Below the pieces are notes generated by a model. That model was not told the DNA's origin, did not search any database, and saw only the letters and a list, made by a program, of their open reading frames with translations. A DNA stretch of 64,000 nt from Polyangia bacterium (GTDB taxonomy: Bacteria > Myxococcota_A > Polyangia > Nannocystales > Nannocystaceae): the NCBI GenBank assembly GCA_030429545.1, contig JAUIFF010000001.1, forward strand, positions 593,599 to 657,598. The letters run 5' to 3'. Positions 33,260-42,787 of this stretch are shown here, piece by piece. Every line of letters begins with the position of its first letter. The first letter of the stretch is position 1. The position numbers and the translations under genes are program-made.

Positions 33260-36200
33260 ATGGGGAAACGGGAGCACACGCAGCAAAACCAACGCGCGGG
33301 TCGCCTGCAGATGCGACTTGTCGCGTGGGGGCTCGTGCTGGGGGTTGTGGGGTGTACAGGCAACAATGTTGACCCCCCACGCACACCCGAAGAGCGTGAA
33401 CCTACAACTTTGAATCTCGACGGAACCTTTCGCGCGGAGGCAACCGTGCGTCCCCAGGCCATCCGTCGCGACTCCGCACCGGTTTCGCTGGTTTCCCAGG
33501 ACGGCGCCGCACTCGAGTTGCGCAGCCTGTTGGTCCGTGCCGACCTCGAACGACCACTGGCGTTTACCGAGCTGGAGATGGAGTTTGCCAACCCCGAGGG
33601 GCGCGCACTCGATGCCCGGCTTTCGGTTCAAATCCCGCCAGGAGCCCGCGTTACCCGATTTGCAGTCAATCGCAAGGGGCATTGGAAAGATGCCGAGGTC
33701 GTGCCGCGCAAGGCCGCCTACCAAAACCTGGTGAAGGAACGCCACGATCCAGCCCTTGTATCTGCAAGTGCTGGCGAACAGTTCCGCGCCCGCGTGTTCC
33801 CGGTTGAGGCCCACGGGCGGACCCGCATTATTGTCTCCTATCTCCACGAGATTGGCACCGGTTCACAGACCTATCGGGTGCCGTTGGCGGGCCTCGACAG
33901 CAAACTCGATGTCCTGATGATCCGCATCCACGGGGCCGGTCTCAAGGCGGTGCAGGGGTCGGGGAGAATCCAGCGGCAGCAACAGGAGGACATGTTCATC
34001 CTGCGCGATCGCAACGTGGTGCCGGGTAAGGATGTCGTCGTTGAATATACAGATAACGCGCCGCTGGGGCTGCGCCACGACAACATGTTTGTCGCCCGGT
34101 TCTCGCCGGTGCACCACGACCACAACGCCCCGGTCGAAAGCCTGACGATTTTGTTCGACACCTCGGCCTCGCAGGCGTTGGACTACCAACGCCATGTCGC
34201 CCGCCTCGAGCAAGTTGTGCAATCGCTGCGTTCGCGCACGCCCAACGACTTTCGCCTGCGTGTGGTCGCCTTCGATCAAACGGCACGCACGGTGTTCAAC
34301 GGCAAGGTCTCAAAGTTCGGGCAAACCCAGCTCAAGGACCTGCGTCGCCGTCGTCCGCTCGGGGCCAGCGACCTCGCCGGCGCCCTGCGATTTGTTTCGT
34401 CGCGCAGCCAAAAGAAGTTCAAGCGCGTGTTGCTGATGACCGATGGCGTGGTGACCGGAGGCGCGACCGAAGCCACAGCGCTCGAGCGGGAAGTCAAAAA
34501 ACTCCGCCGCAATGGGGTGAGCCGGCTCGATGTCATGGTCGAGGGCGGTCTGCACGACCAAAACCTGCTTCGCGGGCTTGTAAGCCATCATCTCGCGCGT
34601 TCGGGCCTGGTACTCCCGCCAGGTACAAGCCCTGATTTGGCCGTTCGCAAGATGCTTCGCAGCGTCACCGACGGCATCAACGTCAAGATCCCCAACACCA
34701 ACTGGGTGTATCCCCAACAACTTAGTGGTGTGCAACACGGCGACGAGGTCGTTGTATTTGCAGATCTTCGCGACGAGCAGGCCCAGCGGGTCCGCGTGAC
34801 GCTCGATGGCCCCATCCAACAAACCCAACGCCTAGAGGTTGTCGAGGCCAAAGAATCGCTGTTGGCCGCGGCCTGGAACGCCGCCAAGGTCCAATGGACC
34901 GATCAAAATTACCGCGATTGCCTGACAACCGGCGATGAACTGTGCCCGCTGTTTCGCGAGCGGATCCTCGATGTTTCGACCGAACACCGGATTCTCAATG
35001 ACTACACCGCGTTGGTGATGTTGGCCGACGACGACAAGCACAAACGCTTTGGCCTCGCACGTGATACGCCCGTCTCGTTTTTGACGGTAACCGGGCAGGG
35101 GGTGGTGTCCCAGCGACGCATGCCGATCGACACCGAAGTCGCGCCACAGGTTGGTGAGCGGCGTGGTTTGCCGGTGCGGACCCATGCAGTATCAACTGAT
35201 TTTCGCTTGCAAGAGCAACCTTGGGATGACGTTTTGCGGGCCCGTGCTGCCGCCTCGCAGGCACTTCCGGCTTCGAATGTTGTCGCCGATGGGTCGAGCA
35301 AGCGCCGCGTAGTTCGCCCCGAAGCGTTCAAACCCGTTGGGGCCAAGGACGTTTCTGCGGTTGTCGAAAAACTCGTGCCCAAGCGCGAGGAGTCGACCAC
35401 GCCCGAACCAAGCACCAAACCAGCACGGACCGTAGGCCCGGTTCGCCGCCCAGGTGAGGCCTATGACGGGATGTTGCTGTCGGTCATGAAGTACCTCGAG
35501 TGGGGGAAAACCGGACCCGCGCTGCGGCTCGCACGTGACTGGCGGGATGCCGAACCCGACAATGTCGTCGCCCTCGTCGCCCTGGGTCGCGCCCTCGAAG
35601 CCAATGGCCGCCGCGAGCTTGCAGCCCGTGCCTACGGCTCGATCATCGACCTCTATCCCAGCCGCCCCGACATGCGTCGGTTTGCCGCCCAACAACTCGA
35701 GGGCTTAGATATGGGAGCGAGTTGGCTGGTCATCGACAGTTATGCCCGTGCCCTCGAGCTGCGCTCGGACGACCCGTCGTCGTTTCGAATGCTTGGCTAT
35801 GCACTGCTCAAGGCCGAGTACTACCAGGCAGCGTTTGACACCCTGGTCCACGGCCTGGCCTGGGCAAGAGCCGATTCGCGGCGCAAGGCGATTGCCCGGA
35901 TCCTCGCCGAAGACCTCGGTTTATTTGCAGCTGCATGGCTCAAGAACCGACCGGGCGACCGCGAGATCATTGAGCGCAACATCGAGGTTCACAACGTCGC
36001 GTTGCCGACCCAGCCTTCGGTGCGATTTGTATTGAGTTGGGAGACGGCCGCCAGCGATGTCGACCTGCATATCCGCGACGGCGGGGGCTGGCACGCCTAT
36101 CACAAAAATCCGGCGCTCGAGTCCGGAGGCAATCTCTACGGCGATATCAAAGACGGGATTGGCCTCGAGGCATTTGTGATCGACGGCGAACCAACAGCCT

Positions 36201-36376
36201 ATCCGTATTACGTCCAGGTCGAATACTTCACCAACGGGCCGATGGGATTTGGCATGGGCAAGGTGCAGATCGTCGAGCACGACGGGGAGGGCGGCCTCAA
36301 GTTCGATGAGCGCCCCTATGTCGTCACCCGCGATCGGGCCTACGTCGACCTTGGTGCCGTGCTCGGGCCGATTTAA
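33260..36376 (+). CDS. VIT-vWA lipoprotein with TPR and DUF2135-like end
   Basis: About 1,038 residues. The start is uncertain: 33188, 33260 and 33311 are in frame, and the lipoprotein signal (LVAWGLVLGVVGC) favours 33260 or 33311. Domains in order: VIT (FTELEMEFANPEGRALDARLSVQIPPGA, RTRIIVSYLHEI), vWA with MIDAS-like DTSAS and later TDGVVTGG, a helical TPR-like region (WGKTGPALRLARDWRDAEPDNVVALVALGRALEANG), and a C-terminal DUF2135-like beta domain (RFVLSWETAASDVDLHI). Probably a surface or periplasmic adhesion/scaffold protein binding partners through the metal site. Three motif copies lie within (33756, 34752, 35925). Confidence 0.85.
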   Translation: MGKREHTQQNQRAGRLQMRLVAWGLVLGVVGCTGNNVDPPRTPEEREPTTLNLDGTFRAEATVRPQAIRRDSAPVSLVSQDGAALELRSLLVRADLERPLAFTELEMEFANPEGRALDARLSVQIPPGARVTRFAVNRKGHWKDAEVVPRKAAYQNLVKERHDPALVSASAGEQFRARVFPVEAHGRTRIIVSYLHEIGTGSQTYRVPLAGLDSKLDVLMIRIHGAGLKAVQGSGRIQRQQQEDMFILRDRNVVPGKDVVVEYTDNAPLGLRHDNMFVARFSPVHHDHNAPVESLTILFDTSASQALDYQRHVARLEQVVQSLRSRTPNDFRLRVVAFDQTARTVFNGKVSKFGQTQLKDLRRRRPLGASDLAGALRFVSSRSQKKFKRVLLMTDGVVTGGATEATALEREVKKLRRNGVSRLDVMVEGGLHDQNLLRGLVSHHLARSGLVLPPGTSPDLAVRKMLRSVTDGINVKIPNTNWVYPQQLSGVQHGDEVVVFADLRDEQAQRVRVTLDGPIQQTQRLEVVEAKESLLAAAWNAAKVQWTDQNYRDCLTTGDELCPLFRERILDVSTEHRILNDYTALVMLADDDKHKRFGLARDTPVSFLTVTGQGVVSQRRMPIDTEVAPQVGERRGLPVRTHAVSTDFRLQEQPWDDVLRARAAASQALPASNVVADGSSKRRVVRPEAFKPVGAKDVSAVVEKLVPKREESTTPEPSTKPARTVGPVRRPGEAYDGMLLSVMKYLEWGKTGPALRLARDWRDAEPDNVVALVALGRALEANGRRELAARAYGSIIDLYPSRPDMRRFAAQQLEGLDMGASWLVIDSYARALELRSDDPSSFRMLGYALLKAEYYQAAFDTLVHGLAWARADSRRKAIARILAEDLGLFAAAWLKNRPGDREIIERNIEVHNVALPTQPSVRFVLSWETAASDVDLHIRDGGGWHAYHKNPALESGGNLYGDIKDGIGLEAFVIDGEPTAYPYYVQVEYFTNGPMGFGMGKVQIVEHDGEGGLKFDERPYVVTRDRAYVDLGAVLGPI

Positions 36377-36399
36377 CTTGCTGGTACATGCTTTTGCCG

Positions 36400-37152
36400 T
36401 CACCCGTCGGACGGGTCGACAAACGGCGATGGTTTAAACGGGCGCTTTGGCTGGTTGACACCCATTTCGGCGTAGCTCGCCCGCAGATACACAGCATCAA
36501 ACTCGGCCCGATCACAGGGGCTTGTGTGGTTGATGATGGCCCGGGCTGCTTGCCACAGACCGCGGGCAGTCAGCACAACTCCGGGCCGATGCCGGTCGCG
36601 GAGGTCTTCGCCGATTACACTTGTATAGGCATCGACGCCGGGGCCAACCAGGGTCACTCCCGCGGGTAGGGGCCCGGCCAGGACGTTGACAAGTGGAGCA
36701 CACTGCGGTGGTTGGAGGTCGTTGATCGCGGTCAGTTGACCATCTGGCCCGTGTTCGACATCAACCAACCCGGCATAGACTTCCGTGCGACGGGCATCGA
36801 GAGTGGCGAGAACTGGCCCCGAAACTCCACTGCTCGCGGCGATTGCGTGTAACGTGCCACAGGCGTAAAGTGGGCACGCGAGGCCAAAACTCAGGCCCTT
36901 CGCCGTTGCTACGCCCACGCGGGTGCCGGTGAAGGTGCCGGGACCGTTGCCGCAGACCACCAGGTCGAGGTCCTGCATCTTTAACCTGGCTTTGGAGACA
37001 GCTTGCTCGATCCGCGACACCAGGGTCGCCGACGCTTGGTTGGCACCATCGGTGCGTGCGTCGGCAACAGTCGGCTCAGGTTCGTCCGCACGACCGACGA
37101 CGATCACGCTGCGGGGAGTAGATGTGTCAAACGCGAGGAGCCAGCGGGCCAT
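36400..37152 (-). CDS. tsaB: tRNA threonylcarbamoyladenosine biosynthesis protein TsaB
   Basis: 250 residues. TsaB is the scaffold partner of TsaD and TsaE in making t6A37 in ANN-decoding tRNAs. The N-terminus MARWLLAFDTSTPRSVIVV, the core LDLVVCGNGPGTFTGTRVGVATAKGLSFG and later VLATLDARRTEVYAG are diagnostic. ATG 37152 gives the usual start; ATG 37164, two bases after the rseP stop, would add four residues. It is therefore co-transcribed with, and probably coupled to, rseP. A motif variant TTGCTGGTACAT (36378-36389) fills the convergent gap. Confidence 0.92.
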   Translation of the reverse strand: MARWLLAFDTSTPRSVIVVGRADEPEPTVADARTDGANQASATLVSRIEQAVSKARLKMQDLDLVVCGNGPGTFTGTRVGVATAKGLSFGLACPLYACGTLHAIAASSGVSGPVLATLDARRTEVYAGLVDVEHGPDGQLTAINDLQPPQCAPLVNVLAGPLPAGVTLVGPGVDAYTSVIGEDLRDRHRPGVVLTARGLWQAARAIINHTSPCDRAEFDAVYLRASYAEMGVNQPKRPFKPSPFVDPSDG

Positions 37153-37165
37153 GGACCGGGCCATA

Positions 37166-38797
37166 TCACTCGAGCCAGTAGCGGACAATGTCGTTGCGCA
37201 GGGCGATCAACAACAGAATCAGGATGACCAGCAGACCGACGGCGCTGGCGATCTCACGGGCGCGTTGGCTCAACGGCCGCCTGCGGATCGCTTCGATCGT
37301 AAAAAACAGCAGGTGGCCCCCGTCCAAGATCGGTATCGGCAACAGGTTGACGAACCCGAGGTTCATGCTGATCAGGGCCATCAACAACAAAAACTGCCCA
37401 GGTCCCTGTTCGGCAGCGGTGCCGGCCACATTAAAGATGCCGACCACCGAACTCAGCTCGTCGACCCCACGCTCGAGCGTCAGCATCTGCCGCAGGCTGG
37501 TCCACATCATGTCGAGCATCGACACGGTTTCGTCGACAGCTGCCCGCACCGCATAGGTAAACCGACCGCGGATCGGCTCCGGCTTGGGCGAGACCCGAGT
37601 TTGATAGGGGTGGGCGCCAAACCATAGGTAGGGACGGGTTTGCTGGTAGATATCGCGGAAGCTGCGTTTTTGCTGGGCTACCTCGACCATCCGCGGAAGT
37701 TGCCCCGGGGTTTGAACCGTGAGCTCAACCGGCTCTTCACCCTTGCGGTCGAGCAAGGTGCTCAGGGTTTCCCACCGCGTCACCGGCTTGTCGCCAAAGG
37801 CGAGCACCCGATCCCCAGCGACGATGCCCGCGCGAGCGGCCGGCGACTCGGGATCGACTTTGCGAATAAATGTATTTGCAGGTGCGATCCCGGTGCGAAA
37901 ACCGGTTTCCTTGCGGGGCAGCAGCCGTGCGTGGCGAGACTCAAACCACAGGTAGTTGGCCAGTGGACCAGGCGTCGATTTGGCCCGCAAGTAGGTCAAC
38001 CGCAGGGATGCGTCGCGGTGGCGAGAGAGCTCGAGTTCGAGTTGGTCGACGGTCGTGACCGGCTCACCATTGATCGACGTGATGATGTCTCCAGTTTGGA
38101 GACCTTCTTCTGCCGCAGGTGAGTTTGGATCGGCAATCCCGATCTGTGGCGCATAGACCCAGGGGAACACGCCGAGCAGCCCGCGTGGGACAATCTCGCC
38201 AACAACGGTTTTGTAGTAGCTCCGGCGGGGTGTGACGTAGCGTTCAAAGCGTTCGCCGTCGCGGTCGACGACCATCAAGAGCTCACGGTCGGGGGCAGGG
38301 CGGATCTGCGCTTGAAGGTCGCGCCATGACTGAACCTCGACGCCCTCGACCGAGACCACACGGTCACCCGTTTGTAAGTCGGCACTTGCGGCAGCCGAGC
38401 CGTCGATCATCGTGCCGACAACCGGCGGAGCAACTTCGGTGTGACCCAAAAAGAACGCGAAGTAGAGGAAGAACGGGAGGATGAGATTGGCCGCAGGACC
38501 GGCACCCAGCACCAGGTAGCGGCCCCACAACGGCTTGTTGCGAAGCGCCCGGTCGGCATCTTGGGGGTCTAGGACCTCCGTGGGCGACTGCCCTAGAAGC
38601 GTGACGTAGCCGCCCAACGGAATCGGAGCTAGGCGATACTCGGTCTCTCCAATTCGCATCTTGGCGATGGCTGGGCCAAAGCCGATCGAAAACCGCACGA
38701 CTTTGACTCCGATGAGCTTGGCCGCGAGCAGGTGGCCGAGTTCGTGGATAAAGATCAGCGGCCCGATAAGGAGCACAAATGCGAGAAGTTGGCTCAA
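37166..38797 (-). CDS. rseP: RseP-type intramembrane zinc metalloprotease
   Basis: Site-2 protease of 543 residues that cleaves anti-sigma factors or signal peptides inside the membrane. The start is a TTG at 38797 with GAGAG upstream, giving the standard N-terminus; the frame runs further up with unrelated sequence. Zinc-binding HELGH is at 18-22 (FIHELGHLLAAKLIGV) and the third ligand is in LPIPILDGGHLLFF near 470. Two PDZ domains lie between (PVVGTMIDGSAAASADLQTGDRVV; SPAARAGIVAGDRVLAF), plus a third PDZ-like insert (PNSPAAEEGLQTGDIITSING), making it longer than the E. coli protein (450). A motif copy (37870) lies within. Confidence 0.93.
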   Translation of the reverse strand: MSQLLAFVLLIGPLIFIHELGHLLAAKLIGVKVVRFSIGFGPAIAKMRIGETEYRLAPIPLGGYVTLLGQSPTEVLDPQDADRALRNKPLWGRYLVLGAGPAANLILPFFLYFAFFLGHTEVAPPVVGTMIDGSAAASADLQTGDRVVSVEGVEVQSWRDLQAQIRPAPDRELLMVVDRDGERFERYVTPRRSYYKTVVGEIVPRGLLGVFPWVYAPQIGIADPNSPAAEEGLQTGDIITSINGEPVTTVDQLELELSRHRDASLRLTYLRAKSTPGPLANYLWFESRHARLLPRKETGFRTGIAPANTFIRKVDPESPAARAGIVAGDRVLAFGDKPVTRWETLSTLLDRKGEEPVELTVQTPGQLPRMVEVAQQKRSFRDIYQQTRPYLWFGAHPYQTRVSPKPEPIRGRFTYAVRAAVDETVSMLDMMWTSLRQMLTLERGVDELSSVVGIFNVAGTAAEQGPGQFLLLMALISMNLGFVNLLPIPILDGGHLLFFTIEAIRRRPLSQRAREIASAVGLLVILILLLIALRNDIVRYWLE

Positions 38798-39032
38798 CGA
38801 AGATCTCTCTGGGCGGCGAGGGTAGCCGAAAATCACGCGCGGTGCTGCGGCGGTTTTGGTCAGCAAGCCGCGATCTTTTGCGGCAGCCTGGTATTTGGGC
38901 GTACACTCGCCGGCACGCCTTGTGTGGCGAATCACCCGTCGATTTCGCAGACATACAGGTGCCTGAATGTCATCCATGCAAGCGCGTCTAGAGACGCAGC
39001 TTTACACCTCCACCTGAAGAGGAAAAACGACC

Positions 39033-39818
39033 ATGATTCCTAGCAAAGCGTTCCTGCTCGCCAGCCTTAGTTTGGTGGTGGGTTGCTCATTCAACTCCAA
39101 CAACCAAACCAATAATCCCGATGCCGGCAAAGTTTCCTATGACGCCGGTGACCAAGGCGATGGAGCCGATGGCCAAAGCGGTGGTGACGGATCCAGTGCC
39201 GATCGTCGGCGCGGTCGCGACTCAGTTGCTACCCGCGGTGCCGGCGTCAAACGCAAGGGCGTGCAGAAACTTGCCGCCTCCAAACCTCCCCGTGAAGACG
39301 ACAGCGCCGGTGACGGTGGTGGCGACGGTGGCGGCGGCGACGATGCCGGAGCAGCTGATCCGCACGGTTTGCTCGCCAGCTACTTCAAGCTCGAAGACTC
39401 GACCGAGGCACTTCCAGACTTCAGCACCCTGACCGCGGCTGGAACGCTAGAAGTTGCAGACCTCAACGTCCAAGCTCGCGGAACCTTTCCCGGGATCGAG
39501 GGCGTGGGTGACACTGTCGGCATTCGTTTTGAGGGGTCCCTCAACGTCCTCCAGGATGCTGAGTACAACCTCTGCCTCAACAGCTCGGCAGGTGCGGTGC
39601 TCAGTCTCGATGGCACGGAAATCGTCAACAACGACGGCAACCACGCCAGCGCCAACCAGACCTGCGAGGCTGTGTTTATGGCGCCCGGTGAGTATCAACT
39701 CAACATCGACTACTTCTACCACGCAGCCGACTCGATCACGCTCGAGTTCACCTGGGGTGTGGACGGTGGCGACCCTGAGCCCGTGCCCAACTCGGCACTG
39801 TTCAAGCCCGCGACCTAG
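39033..39818 (+). CDS. PA14-domain lipoprotein
   Basis: 261 residues; GAGGAAA precedes ATG 39033. The lipoprotein signal is LLASLSLVVGC. A long Gly/Asp/Ser-rich linker (30-110) leads to a PA14-like beta domain: GLLASYFKLEDSTEALPDFS, VGIRFEGSLNVLQDAEYNLCLNSSAGAVLSLDGTEIVNND, YQLNIDYFYHAADSITLEFTW. PA14 domains bind carbohydrates and occur in glycosidases and adhesins. With no enzyme attached, a surface sugar-binding role is likely. It is followed by a strong terminator. Confidence 0.8.
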   Translation: MIPSKAFLLASLSLVVGCSFNSNNQTNNPDAGKVSYDAGDQGDGADGQSGGDGSSADRRRGRDSVATRGAGVKRKGVQKLAASKPPREDDSAGDGGGDGGGGDDAGAADPHGLLASYFKLEDSTEALPDFSTLTAAGTLEVADLNVQARGTFPGIEGVGDTVGIRFEGSLNVLQDAEYNLCLNSSAGAVLSLDGTEIVNNDGNHASANQTCEAVFMAPGEYQLNIDYFYHAADSITLEFTWGVDGGDPEPVPNSALFKPAT

Positions 39819-39837
39819 TCGTAAAGACCCAGCAAAA

Positions 39838-39867
39838 GGCGGTACGCAATGGCGTGCCGCCTTTTTT
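39838..39867 (+). terminator. rho-independent terminator
   Basis: GGCGGTACGC-AATG-GCGTGCCGCC (39838-39861, ten pairs with one T-G) followed by TTTTTT. It directly follows the PA14 lipoprotein gene. TTGTATCAGCATG just beyond it resembles half of the dispersed motif. Confidence 0.93.
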
Positions 39868-39883
39868 GTATCAGCATGTATAT

Positions 39884-41263
39884 CTAGGGCCGCGCGCGCA
39901 CGCCGACGCTGTGCTCGCGCGGTATGTGCACACTCATCGTTTCAGCAGCACTGGCACGCTGCCACAGCAGCCCACGGTTGGTACCAGCATCCTCCTGGCA
40001 GGTGACCAGTGTTTGTATCTCGCGGCCGTCAATCGCTCGGTGGACGTACTGCGAACGTTTTCCCGGGACGACGACAAACCCTGTCGAAGGAGCGGGTTCG
40101 AGGTTGAGCGAGCTGAGGTTGTCGAGGTCGATCTCGAAGTTCGAACCGGTTTTTGCGTAGAGCGGGGCAATGTGCCAGGAGCCCTCGGCGATTTGGCCGA
40201 GCGCGACCCGGGTGTCGAGCTGCAACAGGTGCGGCGAGGAGTAGGTTGGCAGGCCCATATACGGGGCACTCGCAGTATCGCTAAGTCGGTCAAAACGCAC
40301 GACGACGGCATCGAGTTGGTGGGATGGGTCGTCGAGACTCTCCTGGGTCAGGCCGGCGAGCACGTAGTAGCCGGTAGCATCGCGCGCGAGCTGTGCGGGG
40401 GCGATGTGGGCCTGCAAGCTATTGCCGACTGGCCAGACCTGGCGTGGAAAAAACTCGCGGCGCAGCGCGATCGGGCGTTGGCTATCCCCATCAAACCCAA
40501 TGCGCAGGGTCGCCACATACATCGTCCGCGCATCATCGAGGATTTCGTCGTAGCCGAGCAGCAGCAGGGCCGGGGAGGTGCCGTCGGGTTCGGCGTTGTC
40601 GAGCAGGTCGATGCTCGGGAAGCTGACCGTCGGGCACTCGGGGAGGTCGCTGGGACAGGTACGACGCAACTCCAGGCTCCACGACGTCCCCAGCGTGAGG
40701 TCGCCCGTGAGCTCACCTATCCACACTTCATATTCCGAGGTTGCACTCGACCGCGGGATGCCGACGACAAAAGGTGTATCACCAATAAAAATTAAGTCGC
40801 GTTGGAACGTTGAGTCGACAAACTCAGCGTCGAGGTTGCCAGAGCTGCGGACGAGCCCATCGCGGTCGAGCTGGTAAAGCCAAAACTCGGTCGCGGTATC
40901 GATGACCAACCACGTCTCCCCCGGGACCGGGCCGCTATGCAGTCGGGCGTGGTTTGGCGACGACAGGCTGAGGGTCTCGGGGGCCGGGGCTTCGGGCCGT
41001 GGATCGGCCAAGCGTTGCAGAGCGAAGCCGTTGTCGCCAAGTGTGATCGCCCAGGCAGGGGCTTCGGTGTGCCGATCGCCGCTGAGTTGCAGGGTCCAGC
41101 TGCCGGGCGTGAGGTTGGGCTCCACTTGAACCTGCGAAAACGCTTCGCAGGGCTGGCGCAGATCGAGTTCGACATCGGGTGTTGGCGCCGGGGCACACCC
41201 CGAAAGACCCAGGGCACACACCAGTAGCTGGATTGTTGTGTGTGCAAGCTTCACAGGGTTCAC
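39884..41263 (-). CDS. hypothetical lipoprotein
   Basis: 459 residues. The lipoprotein signal is LLVCALGLSGC, followed by beta-rich sequence with repeated aromatic strands (GETWLVIDTATEFWLYQLDRDG, SEYEVWIGELTG, TMYVATLRIGFDGD) that could form a beta-propeller. No catalytic residues recognised. Starts six bases after bioA ends, so it is probably co-transcribed with it, without an obvious functional link. Contains GTGTATCACCAA (40774-40785), the second motif class, encoding Gly-Asp-Thr on its own strand. Confidence 0.7.
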   Translation of the reverse strand: MNPVKLAHTTIQLLVCALGLSGCAPAPTPDVELDLRQPCEAFSQVQVEPNLTPGSWTLQLSGDRHTEAPAWAITLGDNGFALQRLADPRPEAPAPETLSLSSPNHARLHSGPVPGETWLVIDTATEFWLYQLDRDGLVRSSGNLDAEFVDSTFQRDLIFIGDTPFVVGIPRSSATSEYEVWIGELTGDLTLGTSWSLELRRTCPSDLPECPTVSFPSIDLLDNAEPDGTSPALLLLGYDEILDDARTMYVATLRIGFDGDSQRPIALRREFFPRQVWPVGNSLQAHIAPAQLARDATGYYVLAGLTQESLDDPSHQLDAVVVRFDRLSDTASAPYMGLPTYSSPHLLQLDTRVALGQIAEGSWHIAPLYAKTGSNFEIDLDNLSSLNLEPAPSTGFVVVPGKRSQYVHRAIDGREIQTLVTCQEDAGTNRGLLWQRASAAETMSVHIPREHSVGVRARP

Positions 41264-41269
41264 GCGGGG

Positions 41270-42607
41270 CTAGCCGAGGACGGCCCGAACGCACGCCACC
41301 GTAACCTCGGCAAGGCGGTCGAGTTCGTCGTCGGACATGGTGAGGGGGGGCATCCAGTAAATTGTATCGTGAAGTGGACGCAGTAGCACTCCACGCTCGA
41401 GGGCTGCGGCACGCAGGTGCAGCCCCAGCCGTCCGTCTGGCACCTTGCCCGGCGGGGCCGCGACCTCAAATGCCGCGATCATCCCGAGTTGGCGATGGTG
41501 GCGGACAAGCCCACCAAGCGCGGAGGCAACCTGCCGCCGACGGGTTGCCATGGCCTCGACGCGCGCCGGCAGACGGGTGAGCAATTGTGTCCGATCAAAC
41601 AGCTTGAGGCTGGCGAGCCCCGCTGCACAGGCAATCGGGTTGCCGGTGAAAGTATGACTATGCATGAACGAACGCGCGGGGGCGCCCGAGAAGACATCCT
41701 CAAACCCGCGGCGGATCAGCACACAGGCCAGGGGCAACACCCCTCCCGATAGCCCCTTACTGAGGCACATGAGGTCGGGCGCGACCGGTGGCCAGTCACT
41801 CGCAAGTAGTTTGCCGGTGCGGCCAAAGCCAACGGCGATTTCATCGGCGATCACGTGGATACCGAGGGCCTGGGCCTCCGCTACCAGGCGACCGTAAAAC
41901 CCCGCTCCGGTCATCGTCATGCGCCCAGCACACTGGATAAGCGGCTCAATGACCAAGGCGGTCAGTGTGTCTGCATGTTCTCGCAGCAACGCGATCGCGC
42001 GGTCGGCCTGGGGGTCGTCGGCTCCGAGGTTTGAGCTGAGGTCGGCGTGTTCGTGGCGGTCAAAAAACGGGGTTGGCAGCTCGAGCACGTCCATCAGCAG
42101 GGGCGAGAACGGTTCGCGGTAGAACTCGCTGCCGCAGACTGCCAAGGCCCCCATGGTTTCGCCGTGGTAGCTATTTTTGAGGCTCGCAAATCGGGTTTTT
42201 TGCGGTTCGCCGGTTTGCAGCCGGTACTGAAAGCTCAGCTTGAGTGCGACTTCGATCGCCGCCGATCCACAGTCGGTGTAGAACACTTTCCCGTAGCCGG
42301 GCGGGGCTTTGTCGACAATGGCTTCGGCCAGCTCCACGGCCGGTGCGTGGGTAAAGCCGGCGAACATCACGTGGTCGAGGTTGGCGACCTGGTCCTGCAC
42401 GGCGGCGACAATGTCTGGGTGACAGTGACCGTGAACGCTCGTCCACCACGAGGAAATTCCGTCGAGGATCGGGCGGCCGTCGGTGTCGAACAGGTAGCTC
42501 CCCTGGGCCCGCGAGACCGCGATCGGCGGGAGTTTTTCGAGGTCGCCAAAGTGCGTTGCCGGGTGCCAAAGGAGGGCTTGGTCGCGTCGCGGGAGATCTT
42601 GGGTCAT
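41270..42607 (-). CDS. bioA: adenosylmethionine-8-amino-7-oxononanoate aminotransferase
   Basis: Converts KAPA to DAPA in biotin synthesis, using SAM as amino donor and PLP as cofactor; 445 residues. Diagnostic segments: LWHPATHF near the start, GISSWWTSVHGHCHP, FYTDCGSAAIEVALKL, SYHGETMGALAVCG, PLP-binding IADEIAVGFGRTG, and the Lys site MCLSKGLSGGVLPLA. The WW pair in SSWW separates BioA from related class III aminotransferases. ATG 42607 gives the normal N-terminus. No other bio gene lies in the window. Followed in the same operon by a lipoprotein of unknown function. Confidence 0.95.
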   Translation of the reverse strand: MTQDLPRRDQALLWHPATHFGDLEKLPPIAVSRAQGSYLFDTDGRPILDGISSWWTSVHGHCHPDIVAAVQDQVANLDHVMFAGFTHAPAVELAEAIVDKAPPGYGKVFYTDCGSAAIEVALKLSFQYRLQTGEPQKTRFASLKNSYHGETMGALAVCGSEFYREPFSPLLMDVLELPTPFFDRHEHADLSSNLGADDPQADRAIALLREHADTLTALVIEPLIQCAGRMTMTGAGFYGRLVAEAQALGIHVIADEIAVGFGRTGKLLASDWPPVAPDLMCLSKGLSGGVLPLACVLIRRGFEDVFSGAPARSFMHSHTFTGNPIACAAGLASLKLFDRTQLLTRLPARVEAMATRRRQVASALGGLVRHHRQLGMIAAFEVAAPPGKVPDGRLGLHLRAAALERGVLLRPLHDTIYWMPPLTMSDDELDRLAEVTVACVRAVLG

Positions 42608-42787
42608 GGCGTTGGGGCTACCTAGCATACGGCCATCGCCGCTGAACCCACGTGGCCATGCGATGCTGGTTCAAATCTTCTCTGCGCCTTCGTCGCTCCA
42701 CGACGCCGTGACCTGTTTGTGTGTCCGCGCATGAAAATTGTGTGGCGGGTCACTGCAAACCGACTTTTGCAGGGTACACTTCGGTCG